From: Telmatactis stephensoni
Lineage: Eukaryota; Cnidaria; Anthozoa; Actiniaria; Isophelliidae
Reading direction: 5' to 3'
Assembly (NCBI GenBank): GCA_029948255.1
Contig: JALIZF010001672.1
Location: 434,001 to 498,000 of the forward strand
DNA: 64,000 nucleotides
The notes under the pieces were generated by a model, which saw only the letters and a program-made list of their open reading frames with translations, ran no database searches and was not told where the DNA came from. Of this stretch, positions 54,049-64,000 are shown in pieces (the stretch's first letter is position 1; each line of letters opens with the position of its first letter). The position numbers and the translations under genes are program-made.

Positions 54049-54885
54049 ATGTCGACTTGGATTTTGTTCGGTTTTCTGCTTGGAATGCTCACATCACTTA
54101 CAAATACACACGCCGTTCGCGGTAGACCTACACTAAAACACGTTAGTGAGCACATTTCGGCCAGGTCGTTCCGCGAACTCAAAGAACTCAAAGAGAACTC
54201 ATTGAAAGCAAACTATGAAACTATATTTGAACTATCATTGAAAGCCAATCAAATAGATACGAATACTACTAACTCTTATATTGCCAGCTACTGTTGTCGT
54301 TGGAATTCAAAACCTGATGTGAAGACTACTAGTATTGCCAGTTATTGTTATCGTTGGAATTCAAAACCTGATGTGAAGACACGAATTTTGTGCAACGAAG
54401 AGACAGACGCCATTTTGGATGCTTCGACTCAAACTGTGCAAGATATTAGCGAAATAAAGGACCGTTTAAGGTTATTTTTCATTGCTTCTTTTAGCATTAT
54501 TATAATATTAAAGATGATATATTTTGCAGTTGATTGTTTACTGTCGAAGGTGTGTTTATTTGCTTCATGCATCGGTTATTTTATGTCATCAGAGGAAGTG
54601 ATCGCGAATAACAAATGTGATAAATGCAATAATTCTTTACAGTTATCAGTTAGGTTTTATCATCATAAAAAAGAGTCATTAAAAGAATTAAGGTCTCGCT
54701 ATGCCAGGTTTATTAATTATCAGTGTGTTGGACACAAGTGCAAGTTGTTTCACGTGATCGAGAACCAAGTAGAGTCCCAGTTAAACTCACACGTCTTTTG
54801 CACAAAAGCAGAAATGTACGGAAAATGCTTCGTAAGTATATTGTACAAAATGTACCAAAGTCATCTAGGATTCACTGCTTTGTAA
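54049..54885 (+). pseudogene. Helitron-associated N-terminal ORF with signal-like start, 18-residue duplication and membrane segment
   Basis: I prefer ATG 54049 over 53857 because the upstream part runs through a repeat. It begins MSTWILFGFLLGMLTSLTNT, a signal-peptide-like hydrophobic stretch. Residues near 54281-54388 contain an 18-residue tandem duplication (SIASYC..RWNSKPDVKT), 54 bp each. A second hydrophobic segment (FFIASFSIIIILKMIYFAV) lies at about 54475-54535, then a CDKC...C..H-type zinc pattern (about 54618-54740). The frame then shifts to the ORF carrying the 2A motif. Whether it is a Helitron domain or a captured host fragment is unresolved. Confidence 0.5.
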
Positions 54886-55463
54886 ATAAATGTAATTATT
54901 ACCATGAAGAAGTAAAGGTTTGTCCCAAAATATATCGTTCAGGGTTTATCTTTAAAGGCTTATACAGAGCTGCTGCTTCACCGAGAATGAAGAGAAAATT
55001 GTGGTCTAGAAAACCATTTCATAAGAAACAAAAATTCAGTAAAAAAGCAGTGAGTAAAAAATATAATTATTATCAGCCACTGTTGACATACCAAAGTTTA
55101 CAAAGATGTGCTGCTTATAGTTTATCCCATGTGTATAAAAATCTCAATCACAAGACCAATCACTGTAAGTTTGCCCTTAGTAGAGATATAGAGAAAAATC
55201 CTGGGCCTTCAACAGTAATTGATTGCAACAAAACAATATGTGCTCCATATTCACAAGGTAACATTGCATTATTCGGGTCAAGTGCTGGTCGTCAGTGTGT
55301 GGCCATGTCACTGTGTGCATTAATATATAACCATAGGAAACTCCATAGTTCTTCAGCAGATTTAGTAAGCATTATGAATACTGGGAATGAGTTATATTCT
55401 GTCCTGTCAAGATTGTACAACCAAGACTTTTTACTTTTGAACAGAATTACCCTCGAATGGTAA
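54723..55463 (+). pseudogene. Helitron polyprotein: basic region, 2A motif, N-terminal half of cysteine protease
   Basis: Open in one frame. A Cys/His-containing basic region comes first, followed by a Lys/Arg-rich stretch. FALSRDIEKNPGP at 55170-55208 is a 2A-like ribosome-skipping sequence (D-x-E-x-N-P-G-P complete). Then GNIALFGSSAGRQCVAMSLC with the likely catalytic Cys at about 55296, LSSADLVSIMNTGNELYSVL-like helix, and YNQDFLLL. The frame shifts at about 55440 and a stop near 55479 separates the second half of the protease. Such protease-like modules, compared in the literature with OTU or herpesvirus-tegument-type peptidases, occur in some Helitrons. Confidence 0.7.
55185..55208 (+). 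other. 2A-like ribosome-skipping motif (DIEKNPGP)
   Basis: Codons GAT ATA GAG AAA AAT CCT GGG CCT. The complete consensus D-(V/I)-E-x-N-P-G-P would release the upstream basic/zinc protein from the protease-Rep part during translation. Activity is inferred from the motif. Confidence 0.8.
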
Positions 55464-55486
55464 CAGTGTTTAGAAACTAATTACAG

Positions 55487-56041
55487 ATGGAATACAGCCC
55501 AAGCTATTCTGTCAATATACATGATGTTTCATCTACTGTGGATTTCCTTTACTGCATTCCCCTGGGTAATGCTTTGCAAATTTTAACTGGGGAAAATTAT
55601 CATTCATTCCTATTAACTATTCAATGTAGTACAGTAGCTGTTTATTGTCATGGTGATGGCAAATTTAGGATATTTGACTCTCATGGTCGAAATTCATCAG
55701 GTCACCCCCATCCTCAAGGTACTTGTGTACTTCTCGATGTTGATGACCTAAATGCTTTAATAAATTACTTTCAAAGTTTGTATGACAAAACAACAGGTTC
55801 ATTTGAACTCAGGGGAGTGTATATCACAGACATGTGTATACAACATGCTATTGAAAGTTCCTTTAGCCCACAAACCCACATACCAAAGCAGAGTGAACTA
55901 ATTAATTGCAAAGATAAAGATGATGATTGGCAAAGCAACAACAGTCATAATACAAATTTAAATGCCAATAAAATAAGTTGTATTTTTTTTGTCACGTTGC
56001 TCGGCAATATCATTTTATTGTGTTTGTTTTTCTATTATTAA
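55487..56041 (+). pseudogene. Helitron cysteine-protease-like module, second half
   Basis: MEYSPSYSVNIHDVSSTVDF, then GNALQILTGENYHSFLLTIQ, then the His block KFRIFDSHGRNSSGHP (catalytic-type His at 55682-55684) and GTCVLLDVDDLNALINYFQS. With the Cys in the preceding ORF this makes the expected Cys-His pair. It ends in a hydrophobic run and a stop at 56041; the next frame continues the protein. Confidence 0.65.
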
Positions 56042-56582
56042 ACCCTGCAGCTATTGGAATTCAGATACACTGGACTCAATATCTGATCATGGAAATATTT
56101 TTTATACTCAGAAGCTGAGTCTTAACAAAGAGTGCCTTACACTCAATGATTACCCCAAAAGCATTCAAATATATGATGCAGACATCCACATTACAATTAA
56201 TTTTCAAAAACAAGGAACATTGTGCTGCACATCTGATACTAGCAAATTAGAACTTGAAAAGTTAATTATAAATAATATGAATAGGAGTACTGGATTCATA
56301 GTATGGCTATCCACTTATTGTGTTTGCTGCATTTTTCACCACAAGTCTAAAACCACTGACTTCTACCTAATAGTGGTAAATATCAATGGGAGCTTCAACC
56401 TTTTTGAAAAAGTAAACAATATATCCTCCTTAATACAAAAAATATTTCATGTTACAACAAAAACACCTCAAAGTACAGTGGATTACAACATTTCTATCGT
56501 GCTCAACCCAGTTGTCAAACACTACGAGAAAAAATATCATGAGAAAACACAAATCAAATGCACAAAAAAAGAATATTTATGA
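55989..56582 (+). pseudogene. Helitron polyprotein, second protease-like or related domain
   Basis: SISDHGNIFYTQKLSLNKEC, LTLNDYPKSIQIYDADIHI, STGFIVWLSTYCVCCIFHHK and TTDFYLIVVNINGSFNLF. The layout resembles a second, diverged repeat of the preceding protease-like fold (a start segment, a central Trp-Leu-Ser block, and a C-terminal strand region). It continues into the Rep N-terminal region with a frame change at about 56449-56582. Confidence 0.5.
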
Positions 56583-57609
56583 AAAATATAATTTAAACTA
56601 TGGAAACATGGAACCTCCTCTTAAAAAACAACACTTGTCTCAAGAAGCAGAACAATATAGATCTATCAAACTTGCCAAAAAAGAAAAGAACCTATCTCGC
56701 ATGCGATCTAACAGTCAAGCATGGTACCAGTCTTTGAACCCTGCAGAAAAAGAAAAGCGTTTATCAGACATGCAATCTAATTCTCAGAATTGGTTTCACT
56801 CTATGAGTGTCTCACAAAGAGAACAACTCAATAAAATGAAAAAACAAAATTATCATTCTAAAAAGGACAAACAGTATGATTTAGATCACTTCATAACAAG
56901 TTTTCAAAGTAAGATAAGAGAGGGTCCATACTACATATGCTCTGTTTGCAACAGATTACTATATAGAAAAACAGTTATTACATTAGATGAAAGTAAATAC
57001 ATCATTCAACACCTGTTTACAGGAAAGAAGTCATTTGATGAAAATCAATATATCTGCAAAACATGTCACTCTAAACTCCTGAAACAACAAGTACCATGTC
57101 AAGCTGTACACAATAATTTACAAGTAGATGAAATACCCCCACAACTGTCAGTCTTGGAAAAACTTGAACAGATACTTATTGCACAAAGAATAGTCTTTGA
57201 AAAAATAGTGGTGATGCCAAAAGGCCAACAAAGAAAGATTAAGGGAGCTATCTGTAATGTGCCAGTTGAATGTGATCAGACATGTAATGTATTGCCTCGT
57301 CCTCCTGAAAGATCTGGCATTATAATGTTAAAATTAAAAAGGAAACTTCAGTTTAGAGGTCATGTGTACTTTCAAGCTGTCCGCCCTCAAATAATCTCAT
57401 GTGCTCTTAACTGGCTGAAAATGAATAACCCATTATACAGTGATATAGGTGTTAACATGAACAACATCCACTCAAATTTAATATCGCTTCAACAAGAATG
57501 TTCAAATGAAAACAATGAAGTTTGGAGCAATGAAAGTGAAGCTTTAAATAATGAACATTCAACTACTGAAATTAACAATATGTCGAGTTCCAATGAGCAA
57601 AACTGTTTG
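56582..57609 (+). pseudogene. Helitron Rep N-terminal region (DUF6570-like), cut by BEL/Pao
   Basis: Frame open from 56449. A basic start with repeated MRSNSQAWYQSLNPAEKEKR and MQSNSQNWFHSMSVSQRE (two diverged units), then a Cys-rich zinc region ICSVCNRLLYRKTV ... YICKTCHSKLLKQQ, then LEKLEQILIAQRIVFEKIVV, MPKGQQRKIKGAICNVPVEC and MLKLKRKLQFRGHVYFQAVR, typical of the segment before the Helitron HUH domain. The frame runs into the LTR at 57610 and stops there at 57675; the true continuation is at 62879. Confidence 0.75.
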
Positions 57610-58044
57610 TGTGGCTCGATCAAAGCGTTCTATGAAGTATTCTTTATTCGTTTCATTCTGAACTACTTTTACTAGAGCATAAACAAACTCCGTAAAACTG
57701 AAATTGAATCACAAATGTCGAATCTTAACATAATTGACGATTACAAATGTGTTTACAATATAATCAAAATATACGCGATCACAAAATTCAATGATTATTT
57801 GGATATTACAACAATCAGTACTTATAAATTCTAGTTGTATACTACTTTATCTAAATCAAATCATAAAATATCAATAATAAAAGTACCTTGTTCAGTAGAT
57901 TTCTGTGAGTCTTGATCGTTAAACTATCTGGCGTGAACAACGCTCTCGGGTCAAAATCAATGTCTCAAATATCATTACTATACACGTGTATTCTCGAGTT
58001 AATTATTATGGTTAAAAGGGTGACTTGGGTTGACCCCTGTCACA
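57610..58044 (-). repeat. BEL/Pao LTR, 3' LTR by element polarity
   Basis: 435 bp, TG...CA ends, reads identical to 62444-62878. It interrupts the Helitron Rep frame after codon NCL. Confidence 0.95.
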
Positions 58045-58152
58045 TGGCTCCCCACAGTGAATTTTCACTGTCATTCAAATCAAAAAAATAAACTGGAACA
58101 TGAATATATTTGTACTACACAGTTCATAGACTATACAGTTATAGTTATATAG

Positions 58153-60375
58153 TTACTTGTCCTTGGATGGCTCCTTGGTGGGGATTCCCCGGTCTTCTTC
58201 TCTGGTGAGTAAGAGCACCAACTTCTGAATTGGTCTCTCCAAGTACTGGGTTGCCTTTAGTCTGCGACCTTTCTTGTCCAGCTCTGATGTGGCCATAGCT
58301 AGTTTTACCTTTCTGACGAGACTGTCGTCGCTGGGGTAGGTCTCATGTACTCTTGCAAGTCTCCATTGGTTTCTTGGGAGGCTATCATCCTTGACTAGAA
58401 CAACGTCGCCTTCTTGTAGGTTCTTGCGAGGTTTGAGCCATTTCTTTCGTGTTTGGAGCGTTTGAAGAAATTCTCTCCTCCATCTGAACCAAAACTGGTT
58501 AGCGAGATGTTGTACTCTGCGCCACCGTTTTCTTGAGTATACATCTTCTCTAGCGAAGTTTCCGGGGGGTGGCATCAGTACCTTTCCCTTCATGGTTATC
58601 AAGTGGTTTGGAGTAATTGGTTCTAAGGACGAGGAGTCTGTGGTCGTTAGAGGCCGTGAGTTGATTATGCATTGGACTTCCTTCATCAAGGTTCTGAAAC
58701 CTTCATCGTCTAGTTGCGAGCCTGCTTCGCGAAGAAGAGCCGCTAGAACACTCCTGACGCTTCTGATTTGACGTTCCCAAACGCCGCCCATGTGGCTTGC
58801 GGATGGGACGTTCATTCGGAACTCTACCCAGTCACAGTTCTGGCTGGACGTGAAGTTACCGATCTTTTCTTGGTCAAGTTCTTTTAGGGCCTTCGTGAGA
58901 TCTGTGTTGGCTCCTACGAAGTTTGTTCCACGGTCAGACCTCATCTGACGTACTGGACCACGCTCGGCTTGGAAGCGACGCAAGGCATTTATGAATGAAT
59001 CTGTATCCAAGGTGTTAGATGTTTCAATATGTACGGCTCTTGATGCCATGCAAGTAAACAGCACTCCGTAGCGCTTGATTTCTTTGCGGCCCTCCTTAAT
59101 CAAAAAAGGACCAAAGTAATCTACTGCGCTATACGTAAACGGTGGAGAGGGCTCGATTCTGTCTGCTGGCAAGTCTGCCATTTTCTGCTCTTGAACTGGA
59201 GCGCGTAGTCTGCGGCAGGTAACACACTTGTAGATCACGGTTGCTACTGTCGTCGAACCACCGATCACCCAGTATCCTTGCTGGCGTAGCTCATTATGGG
59301 TCATACCTCGGCCTTGATGCTGTATCTGCTTGTGACAGGATTCGATGACCAGCTTTGTGATGTGGGCTTCTTTCGGCAGAATTATCGGGTGCTTTACTGA
59401 CCATGGAATGTCTGCTCTTCTCAATCTTCCTCCGACACGAAGGATTCCATTCTCATCTATGAATGGATCTAGGCGATACAAGTTGCTGCTAGGTTTTAGA
59501 CTTGCGTTGCGCCTTCTTGCTGCTTCGTCATGTATAAATTCACCATCAGACTTGAGGGAAGCTATGGTCCTTACTTCATCCTTAAAGTACTTCTGTTGTA
59601 CACCTGCGACGATGGCTCTTTCAGCTGCGCCGAGTTCATCTGCACTAAGCTGTTTGCATGTCGTGACAGGATCTTCAGTATCTTTGCCTTTACTAGACTT
59701 CAATCTGCTCTTCAGGATCTTCACGAAACGCAAACAATAAGCTATAATCCGTTTAGCTCTGTGCCAGTCAGAGAAGGTGTCTAGATGATTGTTCTCTGAG
59801 TGACTTGAGACGTCTTCGCTCGCTTGAGTTGTCATTGTTCTCTTCACTTCTGGGTCCGATGGGTCACTAGAGAACGTCTTCTGCTGAGAACAAAACTTGT
59901 CAACATCGTCGCTCCACAGGAAGTCTGGGCCACTGAGCCAGTTTGAGTCTTGAAGCTGGTGAGCTGTAAGGCCTCTTGAGGCGGCGTCTGCAGGGTTAGA
60001 CTCCGTGTTAACATAATGCCATTGATCTGTGCTGCTGAGGTTATGGATCTCTTGTACACGATTTGCGACAAAGATATGGAATCGTCTAGCTGGATTGTTA
60101 ATGTACCCTAGAGTGACTTGGCTGTCTGTCCAAAATACATCTTTGATGTCCTTGTACGTCAGCTCATTCTTTAACGTGTCTGCAATACGCGCCGATACTA
60201 AGGCTGCGGTCAGCTCTAGCCTAGGTACTGTCACCGGCTTCAGGGGGGTTACTCTTGCCTTTCCCATAGCGAACGAGCAGTGGATGCGGCCTTGTAAATT
60301 CTTCAAACGTATGTAGCTGCACTGGCCATAGCCCTCGAGGCTAGCGTCGGAAAAATGAACCCCATTTAGGGTGAG
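58153..60375 (-). pseudogene. BEL/Pao pol C-terminal part: RNase H, integrase, DUF5641; RT lost
   Basis: Coding enters at about 60375 (GVHFSDASLEGYGQCSYIRL, RNase H) and passes ATG 60306; residues below count from that ATG. RNase H: VTVPRLELTAALVSARIA, VFWTDSQVTLGYI (Asp61), ESNPADAASRG. Integrase zinc domain: His325/His330 and Cys361/Cys364. Catalytic core: Asp396 (SAVDYFGPF), Asp458 (MRSDRGTNFVG), Glu511 (MGGVWERQI). The C-terminal DUF5641-type chromo-like domain (LQEGDVVLVKDDSLPRNQWR) ends at 58153. The frame is open and all catalytic residues are present, but with no RT the protein is not a complete pol. Confidence 0.9.
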
Positions 60376-62317
60376 TCCAAGATGGCAACGTCTTGAGCAG
60401 CTTCTTGTTCTCGTGCTCTTTGCTTAGAGATTCCAAGTCGTCGACTGTCTGCATTGCTAGGAGACATGTCTTCAGGAAGTCGGCATAATCTCTAAGGCCG
60501 TTAGCATCTCTTGGGCTTATCCTTTCCCAGCATTCAAGTTTCTTGCGGAAGGCACCAGCTACAACAGATGGGTGACCAAACCGTTTTTCTAAGGTCTTCT
60601 TTGCTTGTTCGTAGGAGTTCGGTGATGAAACGAATTGATATCCTTCCACAATCTTTCTTGGTTGACCAGCAAGATATTGTAACAGGTAAAGGATTCTCTC
60701 ACTTGGGCTCACGACGCGACGTTCTATAACAGCCTCAAAGGCAGTCTTCCAGGCTGGCCACTCAATGGGATTGCCACTAAAAACTGTTAGACTTGGTGGT
60801 GGGATACGAGTAGTTTGCACCGTCTCAGCAATTACTTGAGTGATGTCTTGGTGTTCCAAAGATAATGGCTGTCGAATCTCCGTTTTGTCGATTATTCCAA
60901 GTTTGTCTTTTACGAATGGTGTTGAGTGCTGCTTTACTGTCTGTACTGTTTCATCAACTACCTTAGCACTTTCTTGATCCACTGACCCTTGCGGTCGTTG
61001 GGCTGTCTCTCCTACCAGCTTGATATTGTCTTGTTCCACAGGTGTTTGTTGGTCCTTTGTTGTCTTGATAGTGGAACCAGTGTTGTATTCCTTTGTTGGC
61101 GTTGATAGCTGAGAAATGAAATCGTGCTGCCAAATCCAGGCGAAGTTTTGGTGCGGTTCTGGTGAATCTTCCGTGTCTTTCGTAAATGGATTCATCGAGG
61201 TACTGTGTGTAGGCAGAGTTGCTTCAGGTGCTGCCTTAAATGGATTTGTTGTAGACGTACGAGACGGAATGAACTGCTGTAATTTTACTTGGTTGTGAAT
61301 CTCTTTACAGTGATTAGAAATGGAGCCGTTTGTAGGTTGATGGACGTGTAGATCTGCCTTGAAGGGATTTGCTGTGGAAGTGCGCGGTTGGATGTGCTGT
61401 CGTGACATTTCCCTTTCAACCTCGTTGTCGTTGTCAGGTGATGCTAGGATGGTGTCATCGATGGACATGTTGGCCTGCAGAGAAGAGAGATATTTGCTAA
61501 CACGCTCTTCCAGGTCTTGCTCATTTGTGGGTCTGTTCTCTAATACGTCAACACTTAAAACACTTGTTTCCTCCATCTTACTAAATGCATCTACTTCCGC
61601 CTTGGCTATCTCGTAGTCTCTTTCCCTTTGGATTTCTTCCATCTCGCATCTTCTCTGTTCCATTTCTATCTTAGCTTGGGATTCAATCTTGCCGTACTTT
61701 AGGCTTATCTCTTGTTTTGCTAACTTAGCTATTGCTTTCATTCTTAACGCCTGTGAAGAGTTGGTTGCGGTCGACCCCTTCGTCTGACGACTGAGCTTCG
61801 AGCTTCTGGAGCGGTACGAGCGAGCTTTGTCTGCTTCTAATAGGTTTATTTTCTCTCCAATCCACTGTCTTAATTCGTCTGCGCTTTCCAAATTCTGAGA
61901 TCCAATGTCTAATACCTCTTGTCTTCTTAGTTCGGGTAAAAGCTCTACATATTCGCACATGGCTCGTTCAAGGGTTGCCAGTTGCTGTTCGATTTTCGCT
62001 TTCAGTTTAACAAGTGTCCTAATATCTGAAACATTCTCTATGGCTTGCTTGCTATTTCCTTGTAAACTCTTGAGTGCCTTGAGATAGTTCCCTTCCTTTA
62101 TGGCACTGAGGTATGCTGAACCCTTTTCAGTTAGAACTCTGTTTCGTGCTTTCCGAACTTCCGTTTCTGCATGATCCGATTCCATTGATTGTGATTTTCG
62201 ATAATTCAAGTCCGTGTTTTCCATATTCCTGGTTTCCGATTTCGAGTGTTCCGATTTCGAGTGTTCTGATTCCGAGGTTTCCGATTTCGAGTCCATAAGT
62301 TCCGATTCCGAGTCCAT
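60341..62317 (-). pseudogene. BEL/Pao gag, truncated by deletion
   Basis: ATG at 62317 (MDSESELMDSKSETSESEHS), a Ser/Glu-rich repeated start, then coiled coil (LKAKIEQQLATLERAM; MEQRRCEMEEIQRERDYEIA), then a linker with recurrent TSTxNPFKA words, then a DUF1759-type core (FSGNPIEWPAWKTAF; LLQYLAGQPRKIVEGY; AKKTLEKRFGHPSVVAGAF). After LLKTLPSWTHPKW (about 60365) the frame enters RNase H sequence out of frame and stops at 60341. Expected zinc knuckle and protease are missing. Distinct subfamily from the gag at 1-3125. Confidence 0.9.
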
Positions 62318-62443
62318 AAGTACCGATTATTCTGGATCCAACTGATCCGGTTTCTGTTATCTGATGCTTACAACTAAAGCACGTGCGATGTCTCAGGTAT
62401 CACCTTGTGTTCTCAGTGAGTATATTTCTTGAGCAAGTTTTAC

Positions 62444-62878
62444 TGTGGCTCGATCAAAGCGTTCTATGAAGTATTCTTTATTCGTTTCATTCTGAACTAC
62501 TTTTACTAGAGCATAAACAAACTCCGTAAAACTGAAATTGAATCACAAATGTCGAATCTTAACATAATTGACGATTACAAATGTGTTTACAATATAATCA
62601 AAATATACGCGATCACAAAATTCAATGATTATTTGGATATTACAACAATCAGTACTTATAAATTCTAGTTGTATACTACTTTATCTAAATCAAATCATAA
62701 AATATCAATAATAAAAGTACCTTGTTCAGTAGATTTCTGTGAGTCTTGATCGTTAAACTATCTGGCGTGAACAACGCTCTCGGGTCAAAATCAATGTCTC
62801 AAATATCATTACTATACACGTGTATTCTCGAGTTAATTATTATGGTTAAAAGGGTGACTTGGGTTGACCCCTGTCACA
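62444..62878 (-). repeat. BEL/Pao LTR, 5' LTR by element polarity
   Basis: 435 bp, identical partner of 57610-58044. The gag ATG lies 127 bp inside (62317). Confidence 0.95.
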
Positions 62879-64000
62879 GTTTGAACATTGACAACACAAC
62901 TGATGATAATGAAGAGAAAGATGACCCTTTGAATGAACACAGAACACCAACAAAATTAATGAAACTTGTTTACAGTCTGTCATACCAGATTATCCAATTG
63001 CTGTAGAACAAAATCATCGAGTATCACTAGGTAATGAAATCTATAATATTGCACCAGGTGAGAACAAACATCCTGTCTCATTCATGACTGATAAACAGTG
63101 TGAAGAGCTGGCATTCCCTGTATTATTTCCTAAAGGAGAATTTGGTTATAATGCCTGAGCGCAATGTTAAATTATCACCAATAAAATATTTCAATGCACG
63201 CTATTACATTACAGCGGTCGCTTTGCAACAAATCCAGAGTATCTTTTCTTTGCCCAGTTTATCATAGAGCAAAAGAAGATCTCTGATAGCATTAACATTG
63301 CACTTAAAAAAGTACATAGTCAGCCCGTCTCTGCAAATCAGTTAAGATCTAATGCACAAAGTTTACAGAACCCTCATTTGTCAAGATCAAGCTTACTTAT
63401 TTTACGACAAATCCCAGGAAGTCCTCCGTATTGGCAAAAGTTTATGTATGAAGTGGTAGCCATGGTGAAACAACTTGGTAATACCCACATGGTTTATGAC
63501 ACTTAATCTTGTGCTGATCTCAGATGGCCCGAGTTGTTTCAGATTAATTGGCAGGACACAAGGCAATGAATATGTCAAATGAGGAAGTTGATGCTCTATC
63601 TTATAATGAAAGGATGTTCAATGCTCAACCTCAATCCTGTTGTTGTTGCTAAGCACTTTCAATACAGGGTGGAAACATTTTTTTACTGAAGTTCTGCTCT
63701 CCAATGCAAACCCAATAGGAAAAAAATAGTTATTTATGCACTCCGAATTGAATTTCAGATGAGAGGCTCTCCTCACTTACATGCTTTGATATGGACTTCT
63801 GCCGCCCGAAATTAACAGTGACAATAACAAGCTTACATAGACTTCATTGATAAGCATGTACAGGCCTATCTCCAGATAAACAAGAAGACCCTCAATTACA
63901 TGAGCTAGTTAAAACTTACCAAAAGCACAGCCATTCTAAAAACCTGTAGAAAGTATAAAAACGTTCGCTGCCGATTCAACTTTGGACAGTTTTTTACGAA
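62879..64000 (+). pseudogene. Helitron Rep, HUH region, with several frameshifts, partial at window edge
   Basis: Resumes after the insertion: acidic linker (DNTTDDNEEKDDPLNEHR), VSLGNEIYNIAPGENKHPVS, CEELAFPVLFPKGEFGYNA, then in other frames FNARYYI, GRFATNPEYLFFAQFIIEQK, SPPYWQKFMYEVVAMVKQLG, SCADLRWPELFQ, MLNLNPVVVAKHFQYRVETF and the HUH block SPHLHALIW (63768-63794). The usual Tyr-containing block (about AY..K) is near 63840-63870. At least six frame changes or stops occur. The Rep would nick and join single strands during rolling-circle transposition. Confidence 0.8.

Larger units (their letters stand above)
57610..62878 (-). mobile_element. BEL/Pao LTR retrotransposon, recent insertion, internally deleted (5269 bp)
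   Basis: LTRs at 57610-58044 and 62444-62878, both 435 bp, starting TGTGGC and ending GTCACA on +. I see no difference between them. GTTTG is duplicated at 57605-57609 and 62879-62883. The element reads leftward: gag (62317-60341), then directly RNase H-integrase (60370-58153). Gag C-terminus, zinc knuckle, protease and RT are absent. A purine-rich tract next to the left LTR (about 58045-58060, GTGGGGAGCC on -) fits the polypurine tract. Confidence 0.95.
53890..64000 (+). mobile_element. Helitron (rolling-circle transposon), 5' part, split by a BEL/Pao insertion and running off the window
   Basis: Successive + strand coding pieces: 54049-55463, 55487-56582, 56449-57609 and 62879-64000. They include a 2A motif, a cysteine-protease-like module, a Helitron N-terminal region and the HUH block HLHALIW (63774-63794). 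The PIF1-type helicase expected next is beyond position 64000. Each junction has a frame change, so this copy is decayed. The 5' terminus was not identified. Confidence 0.8.

Overview
The window looks like a repeat-dense stretch of an animal nuclear genome, most likely a cnidarian (stony coral or anemone type). I infer this from AT-rich sequence, GT-AG introns, no bacterial-style gene packing, and the transposon families present: Crypton-like tyrosine recombinases, DIRS, ISL2EU with a YqaJ nuclease, PIF/Harbinger pairs, BEL/Pao, esterase-ORF1 LINEs and a 2A-containing Helitron. No conserved host gene is recognisable. Nearly every coding stretch belongs to a mobile element, and most are broken. 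No database was searched, so all family names come from motifs read by eye.

Layout. 1-3125 (-): gag-protease of a BEL/Pao element running off the left edge. 3660-7980 (-): a LINE with esterase-type ORF1 and an endonuclease-RT ORF2 that has lost the RT core. 8640-16900: two intron-bearing Crypton-like genes in tandem; the first has its catalytic exons on the opposite strand, the second carries a palindromic TTAA element in an intron. A 72-bp minisatellite lies between. 17510-20600: a satellite array interrupted by a ~1.75 kb segment bracketed by two related MITEs. 20700-28700 (+): a decayed DIRS element split by a 2.0 kb TIR element and by a second insertion holding a tRNA-type SINE.

30539-44790 is a nest of elements. 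An ISL2EU-type transposon (THAP-DDE transposase on +, YqaJ nuclease on -) is split by a complete-looking Harbinger element (32085-35521) in the transposase gene. A second, 8.2 kb Harbinger (36323-44482) sits in the nuclease gene. The second Harbinger in turn carries a 2011-bp tandem array headed by a 265-bp MITE and a 1.66 kb TTAA palindrome. Target-site duplications can be read for several of these insertions.

44800-53880 is a graveyard of small TIR elements, foldbacks and LINE scraps. 53890-64000 (+) is a Helitron gene region coding for an N-terminal membrane/zinc part, a 2A motif, a cysteine-protease-like module and the HUH Rep. It is split by a recent BEL/Pao insertion (57610-62878) with 435-bp LTRs that read identical, a 5-bp GTTTG duplication, and an internal deletion of protease and RT.

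The proteins here serve transposition rather than host pathways: DDE transposases with Myb-like partners, a nuclease partner, tyrosine recombinases, RT-integrase and HUH Rep.
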